Source: Ancylobacter radicis
GTDB lineage: Bacteria > Pseudomonadota > Alphaproteobacteria > Rhizobiales > Xanthobacteraceae
NCBI RefSeq assembly: GCF_018449475.1
Contig: NZ_JAHCQH010000014.1
Coordinates: 62,001 to 126,000, forward strand
Length of the DNA stretch: 64,000 nucleotides
Direction: 5' to 3'
Shown here piece by piece: positions 49,848 through 56,848 of this stretch. The notes below the pieces were generated by a model. That model made no database searches. It worked only from the letters and a program-made list of their open reading frames with translations, and had not been told where the DNA came from. Position 1 is the stretch's first letter. Each line of letters begins with the position of its first letter. A program made the translations under genes and the position numbers.

Positions 49848-50101
49848 CGGGCACCTCCGTTCTGCAGGTGCCGCAGCACATGAAGGCGGAGCGCCGAGGA
49901 GAGATTGGCGTTGGCCCGCATGTTGTCGATCTGGGCGACCAGGTCGGAGACCGTCCGCTTCTCGGCAGTGGCGATGCTCTTGAGCGCGGCCCAGAATTCG
50001 TCTTCCAGCGACACGCTGGTCTTGTGCCCGGCGATGACGACGGACCGTTTGACCACGGCGTGACACAGGGCGGGCGCGGCTAGGGACGTGGTGGACGACA
50101 T
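49844..50101 (-). CDS. Ribbon-helix-helix DNA-binding protein
   Basis: The 85-residue protein fits the RHH_4 family: VVKRSVVIAGHKTSVSLEDEFW followed by LKSIATAEKRTVSDLVAQID and NLSSALRLHVLRHL. Such proteins bind DNA as dimers and usually repress. It is an early gene near the left operator region, so it may regulate later genes of the element. Confidence 0.82.
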   Translation of the reverse strand: MSSTTSLAAPALCHAVVKRSVVIAGHKTSVSLEDEFWAALKSIATAEKRTVSDLVAQIDNMRANANLSSALRLHVLRHLQNGGAR

Positions 50102-50110
50102 GGTGCGCTC

Positions 50111-50467
50111 CTAGATGAAGGCTCGGGACACGCTCTCGACGGCGCGGACCGCGCCAATGCGAGGGGCTCCCGGGGGCATCTGCTGAATGATGGCGGCCGC
50201 GCGCTGGGCGTGGACGTCGACGATCGCGGGGGAGGGCATCTTCCCGGTAAGCATCCAGTCGGTTGAGACGCCCAGGACCTCGGCGAAGACCATCATCACG
50301 CCGGCGGAGAGGCGGTTCTCGCCCAGCTCGTAGCGACGGACCTGATCTTTGGTCAGGCCAGCACAGGCGCCGAGCTTGCGCTGGCTCAGCTTTGCGGCTG
50401 TCCGCGCCTGACGAAGGCGGGAGCCAATCTGCACGTCCAGTGCTCGCAGGATCTCGTCGATGGACAT
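50111..50467 (-). CDS. XRE-family helix-turn-helix regulator
   Basis: The 118-residue protein has a clear HTH: RLRQARTAAKLSQRKLGACA and LTKDQVRRYELGENRLSAG (about 18-56), then a short dimerisation tail without the Ser/Lys peptidase domain of the main repressor. The ATG at 50467 (MSIDEILRAL) was chosen because the upstream frame is unconserved. It may be a second, non-cleavable regulator. Confidence 0.82.
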   Translation of the reverse strand: MSIDEILRALDVQIGSRLRQARTAAKLSQRKLGACAGLTKDQVRRYELGENRLSAGVMMVFAEVLGVSTDWMLTGKMPSPAIVDVHAQRAAAIIQQMPPGAPRIGAVRAVESVSRAFI

Positions 50468-50558
50468 GGAACGGGCCTCGAAAGAGAAGACGGCCGGGTC
50501 GACTTGGGATTGGGGAGGAGCGACCCGGCCGGGCGCGCAGTACGCAGCGGCCAGAGTT

Positions 50559-51071
50559 TCAGGAGGCGAGGGCCGGCTCGGTCGCCAGGCGCGCACGCTC
50601 AAACGCGATGACCCAACCGCCCTTGTCGCCGAAGTGGTGTTCGATGGCTTCTTCGGGCTTCAGCGGCTGGATGATGATCTGCGCCGTCCCGGGATAGACA
50701 TCGACGATGCGGCCGGTCTTCTCGCCCTCGGCGCACTGATAGGTGACCACATCGCCGGCCGAGAAGGGCACGGTGATGCCGTAAGCCGCGACCCATTTGA
50801 TAACAGCCGCGCGGGTGGCGCTGTATTCGTCATAGCCGCTGAGGATTTCGACCAGGTCGGCATCCGCGTCCCAGAACCGGGACTCGAGATTGCGGGCAAA
50901 CCGGTAGGCATCATCATCTGCGCAAAGGATCAGCAGCTTGCGGACGCCTTCGGCCTCTGCCTGGTCCGCCTTCAGCCATTCCATCACATCCTTCAGGATG
51001 TCATCGACCGCAGCTTCCTTGATCTCGGGAGAGCGGCACGGGCGGGGCGGGACGCCGTTGGGAAGGGCCAT
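50559..51071 (-). CDS. Hypothetical phage protein, first gene of the leftward operon
   Basis: The 170-residue protein has an acidic helical N-terminal half (VDDILKDVMEWLKADQAEAEGV) and a beta-rich C-terminal part with FSAGDVVTYQCAEGEKTGRIVDVYPGTAQIIIQP, which looks like a small SH3-like barrel. I chose ATG 51071 because GGAG lies at the right distance; an ATG at 51083 is the alternative. It is the first gene after the left promoter and operators at 51174-51223. Confidence 0.62.
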   Translation of the reverse strand: MALPNGVPPRPCRSPEIKEAAVDDILKDVMEWLKADQAEAEGVRKLLILCADDDAYRFARNLESRFWDADADLVEILSGYDEYSATRAAVIKWVAAYGITVPFSAGDVVTYQCAEGEKTGRIVDVYPGTAQIIIQPLKPEEAIEHHFGDKGGWVIAFERARLATEPALAS

Positions 51072-51169
51072 GGCAAGCTCCATCAGAATTGGCGCGCCCG
51101 GCAGGCCTTGGGGGCTGGGGGGGGGCAGGAGACCCGCCGGGCGCATCAGCAGGAGCGCTGATGGGATGA

Positions 51170-51198
51170 AGCATTTCGGAAAATCAGAAACGTGTCAA
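51170..51198 (-). promoter_or_regulatory. Likely leftward early promoter (pL-like)
   Basis: On the minus strand a perfect TTGACA (51198-51193) is followed by 17 bases and AATGCT as a weak -10 (51175-51170). The operator O1 lies in the spacer, so repressor binding there would block RNA polymerase. It faces the whole leftward operon. Confidence 0.6.
51174..51190. promoter_or_regulatory. Repressor operator O1
   Basis: TTTCGG-AAAAT-CAGAAA, a 6-5-6 imperfect inverted repeat, the form closest to the consensus of the five sites seen. It overlaps the leftward promoter spacer. Confidence 0.75.
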
Positions 51199-51206
51199 CA
51201 CATGAA

Positions 51207-51223
51207 ATTCGGAAAAACAGAAA
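51207..51223. promoter_or_regulatory. Repressor operator O2
   Basis: ATTCGG-AAAAA-CAGAAA, 15 of 17 bases equal to O1. It begins 33 bases from O1, which is three helical turns and would place two repressor dimers on the same DNA face. Confidence 0.72.
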
Positions 51224-51315
51224 TTTGTGACTGTTAACCGATTCGACTCGACAATAGGGCTACCTCGCCTCACGATAAGAACAGAACAAGAACATTCTAG
51301 TCAGGGTGTCTGGTC

Positions 51316-51564
51316 ATGCAGTCCAACGGAAGTGGCGTCGTCGCCGCGCGGTTCCGCCTTCATCTGCGCTGCGAGCAGTGTGTCACGGAGTGCAAGAGGA
51401 TCCTCGACGTGCCGCGGGCAGACGATGCCCCGACCGACATCGAGGAACTGCTGGAGAGTGCATTTCTGCGGCGCCAGAACTTCATCTGCGGGGTTTGCGA
51501 GAGCCCCATTGGCGTGATCGCGGCCGTGGCAAAGCTGCGGGTGCCTGATCTGGCACAGACGTAG
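51316..51564 (+). CDS. Small zinc-ribbon-like protein
   Basis: The 82-residue protein has two C-x2-C pairs (C19/C22 and C58/C61, with C26 extra), a probable zinc site, and a helix between. No family is recognised. It is the first rightward gene beyond the left operators, divergent from the leftward operon. An in-frame start is not obvious further upstream; a weak AGGG lies before the ATG. Confidence 0.6.
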   Translation: MQSNGSGVVAARFRLHLRCEQCVTECKRILDVPRADDAPTDIEELLESAFLRRQNFICGVCESPIGVIAAVAKLRVPDLAQT

Positions 51565-51592
51565 CGGCAGCCATCAACGACAGGAGACAGAG

Positions 51593-51841
51593 ATGCCGAA
51601 GAAGACGTTCTTCGTGGTGCAGCCCTTTGAGGCTGGCAAGCGCGGCGCGCTAAAGCCGGGCCAGGCGATGGAGGTGCGGACGGCCGAGGATGCCGACCGT
51701 GTGGCGAGGCGCATGAGCCTGATCAAGAAGGGCGCTATCGCGTTCTCCCGCGAGGTCGACCCGGAATCCGATGATGCCGATGCGCCGGTGCTGATCGCCA
51801 GCTATGGGGAGGTGCCGGACGGGGTGCTGGAGGCTACATAG
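51593..51841 (+). CDS. Small hypothetical phage protein
   Basis: The 82-residue product (MPKKTFFVVQPFEAGKRGALKPGQ...) has a good ribosome binding site (GGAGACAGAG) and looks like a small alpha/beta fold. No family is recognised. It lies between the zinc-ribbon gene and the HipA-like kinase gene. Confidence 0.65.
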   Translation: MPKKTFFVVQPFEAGKRGALKPGQAMEVRTAEDADRVARRMSLIKKGAIAFSREVDPESDDADAPVLIASYGEVPDGVLEAT

Positions 51842-51883
51842 TTTCAGACGTGGCCGCCTCAAGACTCGACTCTTGGCAACCTG

Positions 51884-52717
51884 TTGTTACCTTTCGCTGG
51901 GGAATTAGTAGCGAAGGGCCGGGGCGTGCTAAGACGGATTATTCCTGTTCAGTTCGATCTAGCAGCTAAGAATGGGCGAACAAAGCCGTCGTTTGTAACT
52001 TGTGAAGCAGATGACGATGAACGAATTGAAGTTGTAGCAAAGTTTTCCGCGGGATGCGACCAAGGGAATATAAACTTGGCGCGCGAAGTGCTGGGCGCCT
52101 GCCTAGCAGGCGACCTAGGGCTTCCCGTGCCCGAGCCATTTCTGATCGATGTGGACAGGGAGTGGGCCCTGACTATTCAGGATGAGGCTCGCCAGTCCGC
52201 CATTTTACGCAGTTCGCCTGTGGCATTTGGATCGCGGACGCTGGTCGGTCAGTTCGGCATATGGGGGCCGGGAAGCTGGATCACCGACATAATGCTGCCT
52301 GTGGCTGCGGGCATCTTTGTTTTTGACGCCGTTATCCAGAACCCAGATAGGCGAACGGAGAACCCGAATTGCCTGGTGCGCGGAGATCAGGTGAGGATCT
52401 TCGATCACGAACTCGCTTTTTCACACCAGTTGGTGATCGGCTGGCGGCCGCCGTGGCAGCCTGGGAGCCTCAGAACGTTGGAACACAACGGGAATCATAT
52501 TTTCCGCGATGGCCTTCGGCGGAGAGAGATTGATTTTGAGGGCATCCGCGATGCGTGGGGGCGCTTGTCTGACGCGCAGATCGCGGACTATGAGGCTGCC
52601 ATCCCCGCAGAGTGGCACGATGCGAAGGAGTCTGTTGCGGCCTCCATTGAACTGATAAAGGGCGCGCGCGACAACATCGATGCGGTTCTCGAGGAAGTCA
52701 GGCGGGTGCTGGCATGA
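51884..52717 (+). CDS. HipA-like kinase domain protein (HipA_2 family)
   Basis: The 277-residue protein has a protein-kinase-like fold of the HipA type: a Lys in VVAKF (about K53), the helix REVLGACLAGDLGLPVPEPF, the catalytic block FDAVIQNPDRRTENPNCLV (N153, D155, N160, N162) and a DFG-like FDHE (173-176). Members phosphorylate proteins or act as toxins in other settings; the substrate here is unknown. The frame opens with TTG at 51884; a GTG at 51926 with AAGGG upstream may be the true start. DNA near the start is about 52 per cent GC, below the host. It overlaps the DUF3037 gene by four bases. Confidence 0.85.
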   Translation: MLPFAGELVAKGRGVLRRIIPVQFDLAAKNGRTKPSFVTCEADDDERIEVVAKFSAGCDQGNINLAREVLGACLAGDLGLPVPEPFLIDVDREWALTIQDEARQSAILRSSPVAFGSRTLVGQFGIWGPGSWITDIMLPVAAGIFVFDAVIQNPDRRTENPNCLVRGDQVRIFDHELAFSHQLVIGWRPPWQPGSLRTLEHNGNHIFRDGLRRREIDFEGIRDAWGRLSDAQIADYEAAIPAEWHDAKESVAASIELIKGARDNIDAVLEEVRRVLA

Positions 52718-53568
52718 CAGACAAGTTGCCATATAGCTACACGCTGCTTCGCTACGTCCATGACGTACTGACGGGCGAGTTCGTAAATGTCGGGGTTGTC
52801 GTTTTCGCCCCCTCGGGTGGCCAGGTCCGTTTCAAAGTGCGCCGAACGATGGGGCGCCTAAAGGGGGTTTTCCCCGACCTGGACAGAGCTGCGTTCATGT
52901 CGGCCATGGCCTCGACCCGCCGAGCGTTGCAGCAGATTGCGAAGCGCGAGCAGGATGCCGGCATGTTCAGCAGCTTGGTGAATGCTGGTGACATAGCTCG
53001 GCGGGCCCTACCTTTGGACAGCAGCTCCCTGCAGTGGTCGGACTGCGGAACGGGGGTGACGAAGGATCTCGACGCTACCCTAGACCGCATCTTCGAACGA
53101 TTTGTCGCCCGCTATGACACGCATGCTCGTGATCGGAAGACGGATGAGGACGTTTGGCGACCTGTTCGTCAGAGGCTGGAGGAGCGCGATCTCGCCCAAT
53201 GCCTCCAAGAGAAGTCGATTCAAGGTGGTCTGGATGCCATTTTCTTCAAGCACGCTTGGAAGAATGGCAAATGGCACGTCTATGAGCCGCTGTCCTTCGA
53301 TCTGGTGGATGCCGACGGCATAAAGAGTAAGGCCCGTGAATGGTTGGGGCACCTATCAGCTGTCGTCGCCGACGGCCGGGCGGAAGACTTCAAGCCGCAC
53401 TTCATCGTAGGCGCGCCGAGTGACCCCTCTCTGCATGATGCTTATCGAACTGCCATTGCAATTCTTGAGAGGGCCCCGAATGGACCAGAAGTGTTCGAGG
53501 AAGGGGAGCTTGACGCTCTTGTGACCCAGATCGAGGACGAGGTGAGGGCCCACCGCCAGAGCCATTAG
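52714..53568 (+). CDS. DUF3037 domain protein
   Basis: The 284-residue protein starts MTDKLPYSYTLLRYVHDVLTGEFVNVGVVVF, the DUF3037 signature. The rest is helical and of unknown function. The ATGA overlap with the kinase gene, and the frequent pairing of these two families in other genomes, suggest that the two proteins act together, perhaps as toxin and partner or as a defence pair. It converges on the repressor gene with 35 bases between. Confidence 0.85.
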   Translation: MTDKLPYSYTLLRYVHDVLTGEFVNVGVVVFAPSGGQVRFKVRRTMGRLKGVFPDLDRAAFMSAMASTRRALQQIAKREQDAGMFSSLVNAGDIARRALPLDSSSLQWSDCGTGVTKDLDATLDRIFERFVARYDTHARDRKTDEDVWRPVRQRLEERDLAQCLQEKSIQGGLDAIFFKHAWKNGKWHVYEPLSFDLVDADGIKSKAREWLGHLSAVVADGRAEDFKPHFIVGAPSDPSLHDAYRTAIAILERAPNGPEVFEEGELDALVTQIEDEVRAHRQSH

Positions 53569-53603
53569 AGGCTGCGGTAGGCCGCCGCCGTTCGTTTGGG
53601 CTC

Positions 53604-54293
53604 TCACGATATCGGAATGGTGTTCATCACTTTCCGGACAAGGCCGATCACCTCTACCGTCCGCCCGTCGTCGGCCGTGAAGTCCCGGTCGACGACGATC
53701 GGCTTGTGCTTCGCATTCGTTGAGCGCGGGTGGAACTCGTAGTGGTCCTCGAAAAGCTCCAGCTGCTTGATTGACCGTTCGCGCATGTCCCCGCCAGCCG
53801 TGCGCTGTTCGATGATCAGCACCATGCCGTCGCGTAGTGGCACGCGCCCCCGCAGATCTTCGAAGACGACGCTGATGACCCGGTCGCCCGGCAGGATGGG
53901 GCGGGGCTTGAGGTCGTTCATGGAATCGCCGGCAATATCATTCGCCATGAGGCGGGCGTGCGGGAATTCCAAATCCCGCGTGTCATAGGTCATCTCATCC
54001 TGGACGTCGTCGAACGCGTCGACCTCGCGCCACGATCCCGCTTCGACCGCCCCCTGTACCCTCACCGGCACCAGGCTCTGAGAAGGCACCTTGATCAGGT
54101 CGCCCTGAGCACCAGGTGGATCGACCTCAAGATAGGCCGCGATGACCGGGATCTCCCGCGCCTTCAGTTGCCGCTGGCCTGCCAGCATCGCTGTGACCGC
54201 TGACGCGCTTCGCCCAAGGGCCGCCGCAAGGCCGCCCTTGGTTTTGCCCGGCTTGGCGAGGCCGGCAACGATCCAGTCGAGGTCAATGCTCAT
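53604..54293 (-). CDS. CI/LexA-type phage repressor (S24 peptidase)
   Basis: The 229-residue protein has an N-terminal HTH (GGLAAALGRSASAVTAMLAG, about 20-39) and a C-terminal S24 self-cleavage domain. The cleavage bond is probably A85-G86 (VEAGSW), with catalytic S124 (AGDSM) and K176 (RSIKQLEL). It should keep the prophage silent and be inactivated by RecA-stimulated cleavage after DNA damage. It is divergent from the Cro-like gene, and operators O3 to O4 lie between them. No strong ribosome binding site precedes the ATG, which may limit its level. Confidence 0.92.
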   Translation of the reverse strand: MSIDLDWIVAGLAKPGKTKGGLAAALGRSASAVTAMLAGQRQLKAREIPVIAAYLEVDPPGAQGDLIKVPSQSLVPVRVQGAVEAGSWREVDAFDDVQDEMTYDTRDLEFPHARLMANDIAGDSMNDLKPRPILPGDRVISVVFEDLRGRVPLRDGMVLIIEQRTAGGDMRERSIKQLELFEDHYEFHPRSTNAKHKPIVVDRDFTADDGRTVEVIGLVRKVMNTIPIS

Positions 54294-54301
54294 GTCGCTA
54301 T

Positions 54302-54318
54302 TTTCTGGAAAACAGAAA
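54302..54318. promoter_or_regulatory. Repressor operator O3
   Basis: TTTCTG-GAAAA-CAGAAA is a fully symmetric 6-bp inverted repeat with a 5-base spacer. It ends close to the repressor start, so it is suited to autoregulation. Confidence 0.75.
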
Positions 54319-54326
54319 GGAAGGCT

Positions 54327-54343
54327 ATTGCGAATTTCCGAAA
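54327..54343. promoter_or_regulatory. Weak repressor operator between O3 and O4
   Basis: Read on the minus strand sense of the consensus, 13 of 17 bases match, including a perfect TTTCCGAAA half. It lies 25 bases from O3 and 33 from O4, giving a three-site cluster of lambda type. Confidence 0.5.
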
Positions 54344-54349
54344 TCGCAC

Positions 54350-54378
54350 TTGACAGAAATTTCGGAAAATCAGAAGTT
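54350..54378 (+). promoter_or_regulatory. Likely rightward early promoter (pR-like)
   Basis: A perfect TTGACA (54350-54355) precedes operator O4, which fills most of the spacer. The -10 is poor (GAAGTT at 17 bases), so only the -35 is firm. The frame that begins at this TTG is not the true start of the Cro-like gene. Confidence 0.55.
54360..54376. promoter_or_regulatory. Repressor operator O4
   Basis: TTTCGG-AAAAT-CAGAAG matches O1 at 16 of 17 bases. It sits just downstream of the rightward TTGACA, mirroring O1 at the leftward promoter. Confidence 0.75.
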
Positions 54379-54385
54379 CGAGGCT

Positions 54386-54664
54386 ATGGAACCTGCTAGC
54401 TCTGTCATCGAACTGCTTGGCGGCGAAAAGGTCGTCAGCAAGATCACCGGCACCGCCTACACCGCTCCCTACCGCTGGCAGCAGCCGCGGGAAAAGGGCG
54501 GTACGGGTGGCACGATCCCCCAGCGCCATCACAACGCGCTGCTGGCCTATGCTCGTGAAAACCGCTTGCCGCTCACGGCGGAGGCGTTGCTGCCTCGCGC
54601 CAGCGACCAGGAGCGTCGTGATGACTGGGCGAACAATTTCAGCGCGGTAGGGGAGCCGGCATGA
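54386..54664 (+). CDS. Cro/YdaS-like DNA-binding protein
   Basis: The 92-residue protein (MEPASSVIELLGGEKVVSKI...) has the Cro/YdaS-type helical pattern: a short HTH with KITGTAYTAPYRWQQPR as recognition region and IPQRHHNALLAYARENRLPL after it. As the first gene right of the operators it likely opposes the repressor. I chose the ATG at 54386. The end overlaps the next gene by four bases. Confidence 0.78.
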   Translation: MEPASSVIELLGGEKVVSKITGTAYTAPYRWQQPREKGGTGGTIPQRHHNALLAYARENRLPLTAEALLPRASDQERRDDWANNFSAVGEPA

Positions 54665-54924
54665 GCCAGGCGAGCCTGATCCGCGCGCTGATGCGCAGAC
54701 ATTTCATTGGGCCGCTTACCTTGGTTGAGCGGCGCACATTATTGGATGGGGGTGGATGGGTTGAGCTGACGGCCGTTGAGAAAGACGGCCGCAGCCCGCA
54801 CAAATCTCGCTCGTCAGCCGTGCTGGTCGACTTCATCCTTTCGCTTGCGCTTGCCGAGGCTGAGCGCCAAGAGGCGCAAGACGCTCTTGCTGCTTGCGAC
54901 ACCGCACAGGGAGACGCCGCATGA
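54661..54924 (+). CDS. Small hypothetical phage protein
   Basis: The 87-residue product (MSQASLIRALMRRHFIGPLTLVERR...) ends in a long helix (LVDFILSLALAEAERQEAQDAL). No family is recognised. ATGA overlaps at both ends support coupling with the Cro-like gene and the next small gene. Confidence 0.62.
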   Translation: MSQASLIRALMRRHFIGPLTLVERRTLLDGGGWVELTAVEKDGRSPHKSRSSAVLVDFILSLALAEAERQEAQDALAACDTAQGDAA

Positions 54925-55082
54925 CGGCTACCCTCCCATCTCTCCCCCCCCTCTTGCAGCAGATTGCTGCCCAGATCGTGAAGCGCGCCCGGCCGGACGC
55001 CGACGCGGTGCGCGGGGCTGTTGATGCGCTCAAGCCTGGGCATCGCCAGCATTTCGGATTGATTGAGAGACGGCCGAAATGA
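54921..55082 (+). CDS. Very small hypothetical protein
   Basis: A 53-residue frame from ATG 54921 has an ATGA overlap with the gene before it. It is helical and basic (LLQQIAAQIVKRARPDADAV). Its last 53 bases overlap, in antisense, the end of the leftward gene at 55030-55314, so one of the two tails must have evolved within the other. The existence is plausible but not certain. Confidence 0.45.
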   Translation: MTATLPSLPPLLQQIAAQIVKRARPDADAVRGAVDALKPGHRQHFGLIERRPK

Positions 55083-55314
55083 TGTCGCTTACACGGATCA
55101 TCGCATGCTCTCGCACGACCGTAAGATCGGTTGCGCTGATGCCCGGTATCGGCAGCATGCGAACGGCCTCATACCCGGCTTCTTCCAGCTTTCTGAGCAC
55201 ATCGTCGCGCTGCTCGGCTGGGACGCAGGCCTGCGCGAAAAGCTGCAACGTCATTACCAGCACGGCCGACTGCGCGGCATGCTCGCCGAGCAAGGCGGTT
55301 TCGATAGGGCTCAT
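55030..55314 (-). CDS. Small hypothetical protein, counter-oriented in the rightward operon
   Basis: The 94-residue product (MSPIETALLGEHAAQSAVLVM...) has an excellent ribosome binding site (GAGGAG, about seven bases from ATG on the minus strand) and a helix-rich composition with VPAEQRDDVLRKLEEAGYEAV. It is the only leftward gene between the Cro-like gene and the window end. It shares the intergenic region at 55315-55488 with the HTH gene, so the two may be controlled by the palindrome there. Confidence 0.62.
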   Translation of the reverse strand: MSPIETALLGEHAAQSAVLVMTLQLFAQACVPAEQRDDVLRKLEEAGYEAVRMLPIPGISATDLTVVREHAMIRVSDIISAVSQSIRNAGDAQA

Positions 55315-55433
55315 CTGGGCTCTCCTCAAGCTGTGGCGTTCTGTTGGACTTGGACAGTGCCGTTTCCCGTTGACCCGGCCTCCGCCGTGATCTGACGGGA
55401 AGACTATCGCACCTGACTGACCTTTCCCCCTCC

Positions 55434-55456
55434 GGGAAAACGCACGTCGTTTTCCC
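55434..55456. promoter_or_regulatory. Perfect palindromic operator between divergent genes
   Basis: The arms GGGAAAACG and CGTTTTCCC are perfect over 9 bases with a 5-base centre (CACGT). It lies 33 bases upstream of the rightward HTH gene and 120 bases upstream of the leftward gene start. A shorter related half site (CGTTTCCC) is at 55361. It differs from the CI operators, so another regulator is expected. Confidence 0.7.
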
Positions 55457-55488
55457 GCGTGAGAACTCTTGACTTTTGCGAGGATGAC

Positions 55489-55971
55489 ATGAGCGAGCGT
55501 GCTGTTTCCGATGTCTGGTTCCACCGGATCAAGGCGGCGACGCGTGATCTTGTGAAGGCCTGCGGCGGGGTGGAGCGCGCCGCCGACATGGCCCGCGTGA
55601 GCAGCTCGACCATTCAGCGCTGGTACAGCCCGAAGGACAATGACGTGATCCCGATCACGGCCGTGCTGTCGCTCGAGGCCGACTGCGAGATGCCGTTCGT
55701 CACCCAGGTGATGGCGGAACTGAACGGGCGCACGTTGGCGGACAGCGACCCTTCGCCCGACTGCACGAGCAGCATCGCGAGCGGCCATAACAAGCTGATG
55801 GGCAAGCTGGTTGAGCTGACCAAGGAAGTGATCGCCGCCAAGGCCGATGGCGTGGTGACTCCCACCGAAGCCGAGGTGATCGACCGCAAGACCGCCGAGA
55901 TGGTGCAGGTCGCCGGCGAACTCCGTCAGACGTGCGCCGCCAAGAAGGCGGGCGTGCGCCTGGTCCGGTAG
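55489..55971 (+). CDS. Phage HTH regulator, CII/YdaT-like
   Basis: The 160-residue protein has an HTH-like core (KACGGVERAADMARVSSST, about 25-43, then IQRWYSPKDNDVIPITAV) and a helical C-terminal tail (LVELTKEVIAAKADGVVTPTE). It resembles phage activators of the CII/YdaT kind. The ATG at 55489 has GAGGATG before it and was preferred over 55459. It may bind the palindrome 33 bases upstream. Confidence 0.72.
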   Translation: MSERAVSDVWFHRIKAATRDLVKACGGVERAADMARVSSSTIQRWYSPKDNDVIPITAVLSLEADCEMPFVTQVMAELNGRTLADSDPSPDCTSSIASGHNKLMGKLVELTKEVIAAKADGVVTPTEAEVIDRKTAEMVQVAGELRQTCAAKKAGVRLVR

Positions 55972-55977
55972 GCGACC

Positions 55978-56226
55978 ATGCCTCGGCTCTACCGCCGCAC
56001 GGCTGATCCTGTTCCCCCGCCGACCGAGGTGCGTCGGCGGAAGCTGGCGAAGCAGCGGAGGGACATGATCGCCGAGTACGAGCGCCTGAAGCAGGCGCAT
56101 GGCGTGCGCGCCGATGTGGCGCGCGACCTGGTGAAGCTGACCGCCGCCCTGCTGGCGACGGAGCTGAAGCCGCACAAGCCCGCCGAGAAGCCGGCCAAGC
56201 CGGTGGCGGACCTCTTCGCCGACTAA
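55978..56226 (+). CDS. Small basic phage protein
   Basis: The 82-residue product has a very basic N-terminus ([21 protein letters not shown]) and a helix with [20 protein letters not shown]. The end is Lys/Pro-rich. No family is recognised; it may bind nucleic acid. It lies 6 bases after the HTH gene. Confidence 0.62.
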   Translation: MPRLYRRTADPVPPPTEVRRRKLAKQRRDMIAEYERLKQAHGVRADVARDLVKLTAALLATELKPHKPAEKPAKPVADLFAD

Positions 56227-56248
56227 TCCTCACAACCGGAAACCAACC

Positions 56249-56536
56249 ATGTCCGACGCGAACGACATTCCCAACGACCAGCCGCTGTCCGATGCCGCCG
56301 CCGGCTTCGCCAAGGAGCAACTCCAATCCTTCATCGAGCGCATCGAGCGTCTTGAGGAGGAGAAGAAGACCGTCGCCGAGGACATCAAGGATGTCTTCGC
56401 CGAGGCCAAGGGCACCGGCTTCGACGTGAATGCGCTGAAGGAGATCCTGAAGCTGCGCCGGCAGGACGCCGACCAGCGCGCCGAGCATGAGGCCATCGTG
56501 GACCTCTACATGCAGGCATTGGGCATGCTGAGCTGA
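56249..56536 (+). CDS. GapR-family nucleoid protein (DUF2312)
   Basis: The 95-residue protein has the GapR pattern: [45 protein letters not shown] and a closing helix. In Caulobacter GapR binds overtwisted DNA ahead of moving polymerases and aids gyrase. A phage copy could help the replication of the element, or mark its DNA. It follows the basic protein in the rightward operon. Confidence 0.88.
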   Translation: MSDANDIPNDQPLSDAAAGFAKEQLQSFIERIERLEEEKKTVAEDIKDVFAEAKGTGFDVNALKEILKLRRQDADQRAEHEAIVDLYMQALGMLS

Positions 56537-56542
56537 CGCCCG

Positions 56543-56848
56543 ATGGACTGGCGCGCACAGGCCTTGGCGATGCACGCCTCAGGGGACCCGGTCGGCAGGA
56601 TCGCCCGGGTTCTCGGCGTTTCGCGTGACCGCGTGTCCCGGCTGCTCGACCCGACCTATGCCGCCAAGCGCGCCGCGCAGGTGAAGGCGCGTCGCGCCAT
56701 CCATGGCCGCCCCATTGACCGCGCCCGCCGCCCGGAGATTTCGGAAGGCGAGGGGACCATCGTCAAGGAGCGCGGTGACGGCAGCCGCATCTCTCTGCCG
56801 CGCGTGCGCTGGCTCGAGCGGCCGATGCCGGAGGGGCGTTCCGCATGA
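56543..56848 (+). CDS. Small HTH protein
   Basis: The 101-residue protein starts with a resolvase-like HTH (AQALAMHASGDPVGRIARVLGVSRDRV, about 5-31) and has a basic middle (AAKRAAQVKARRAIHGRP). No family is named. Its end overlaps the gp88-type gene by four bases, whose N-terminus carries another HTH of the same kind. Confidence 0.68.
   Translation: MDWRAQALAMHASGDPVGRIARVLGVSRDRVSRLLDPTYAAKRAAQVKARRAIHGRPIDRARRPEISEGEGTIVKERGDGSRISLPRVRWLERPMPEGRSA

Noticed and set aside
54350-54385. TTG start that would extend the Cro-like gene by 12 codons
   Set aside because: The TTG is part of the TTGACA promoter box and the extension would be operator sequence.
55079-55390. Plus-strand open frame of 103 codons
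   Set aside because: Lies opposite the better supported leftward gene at 55030-55314, which has a strong ribosome binding site; Ser/Arg-rich shadow composition.
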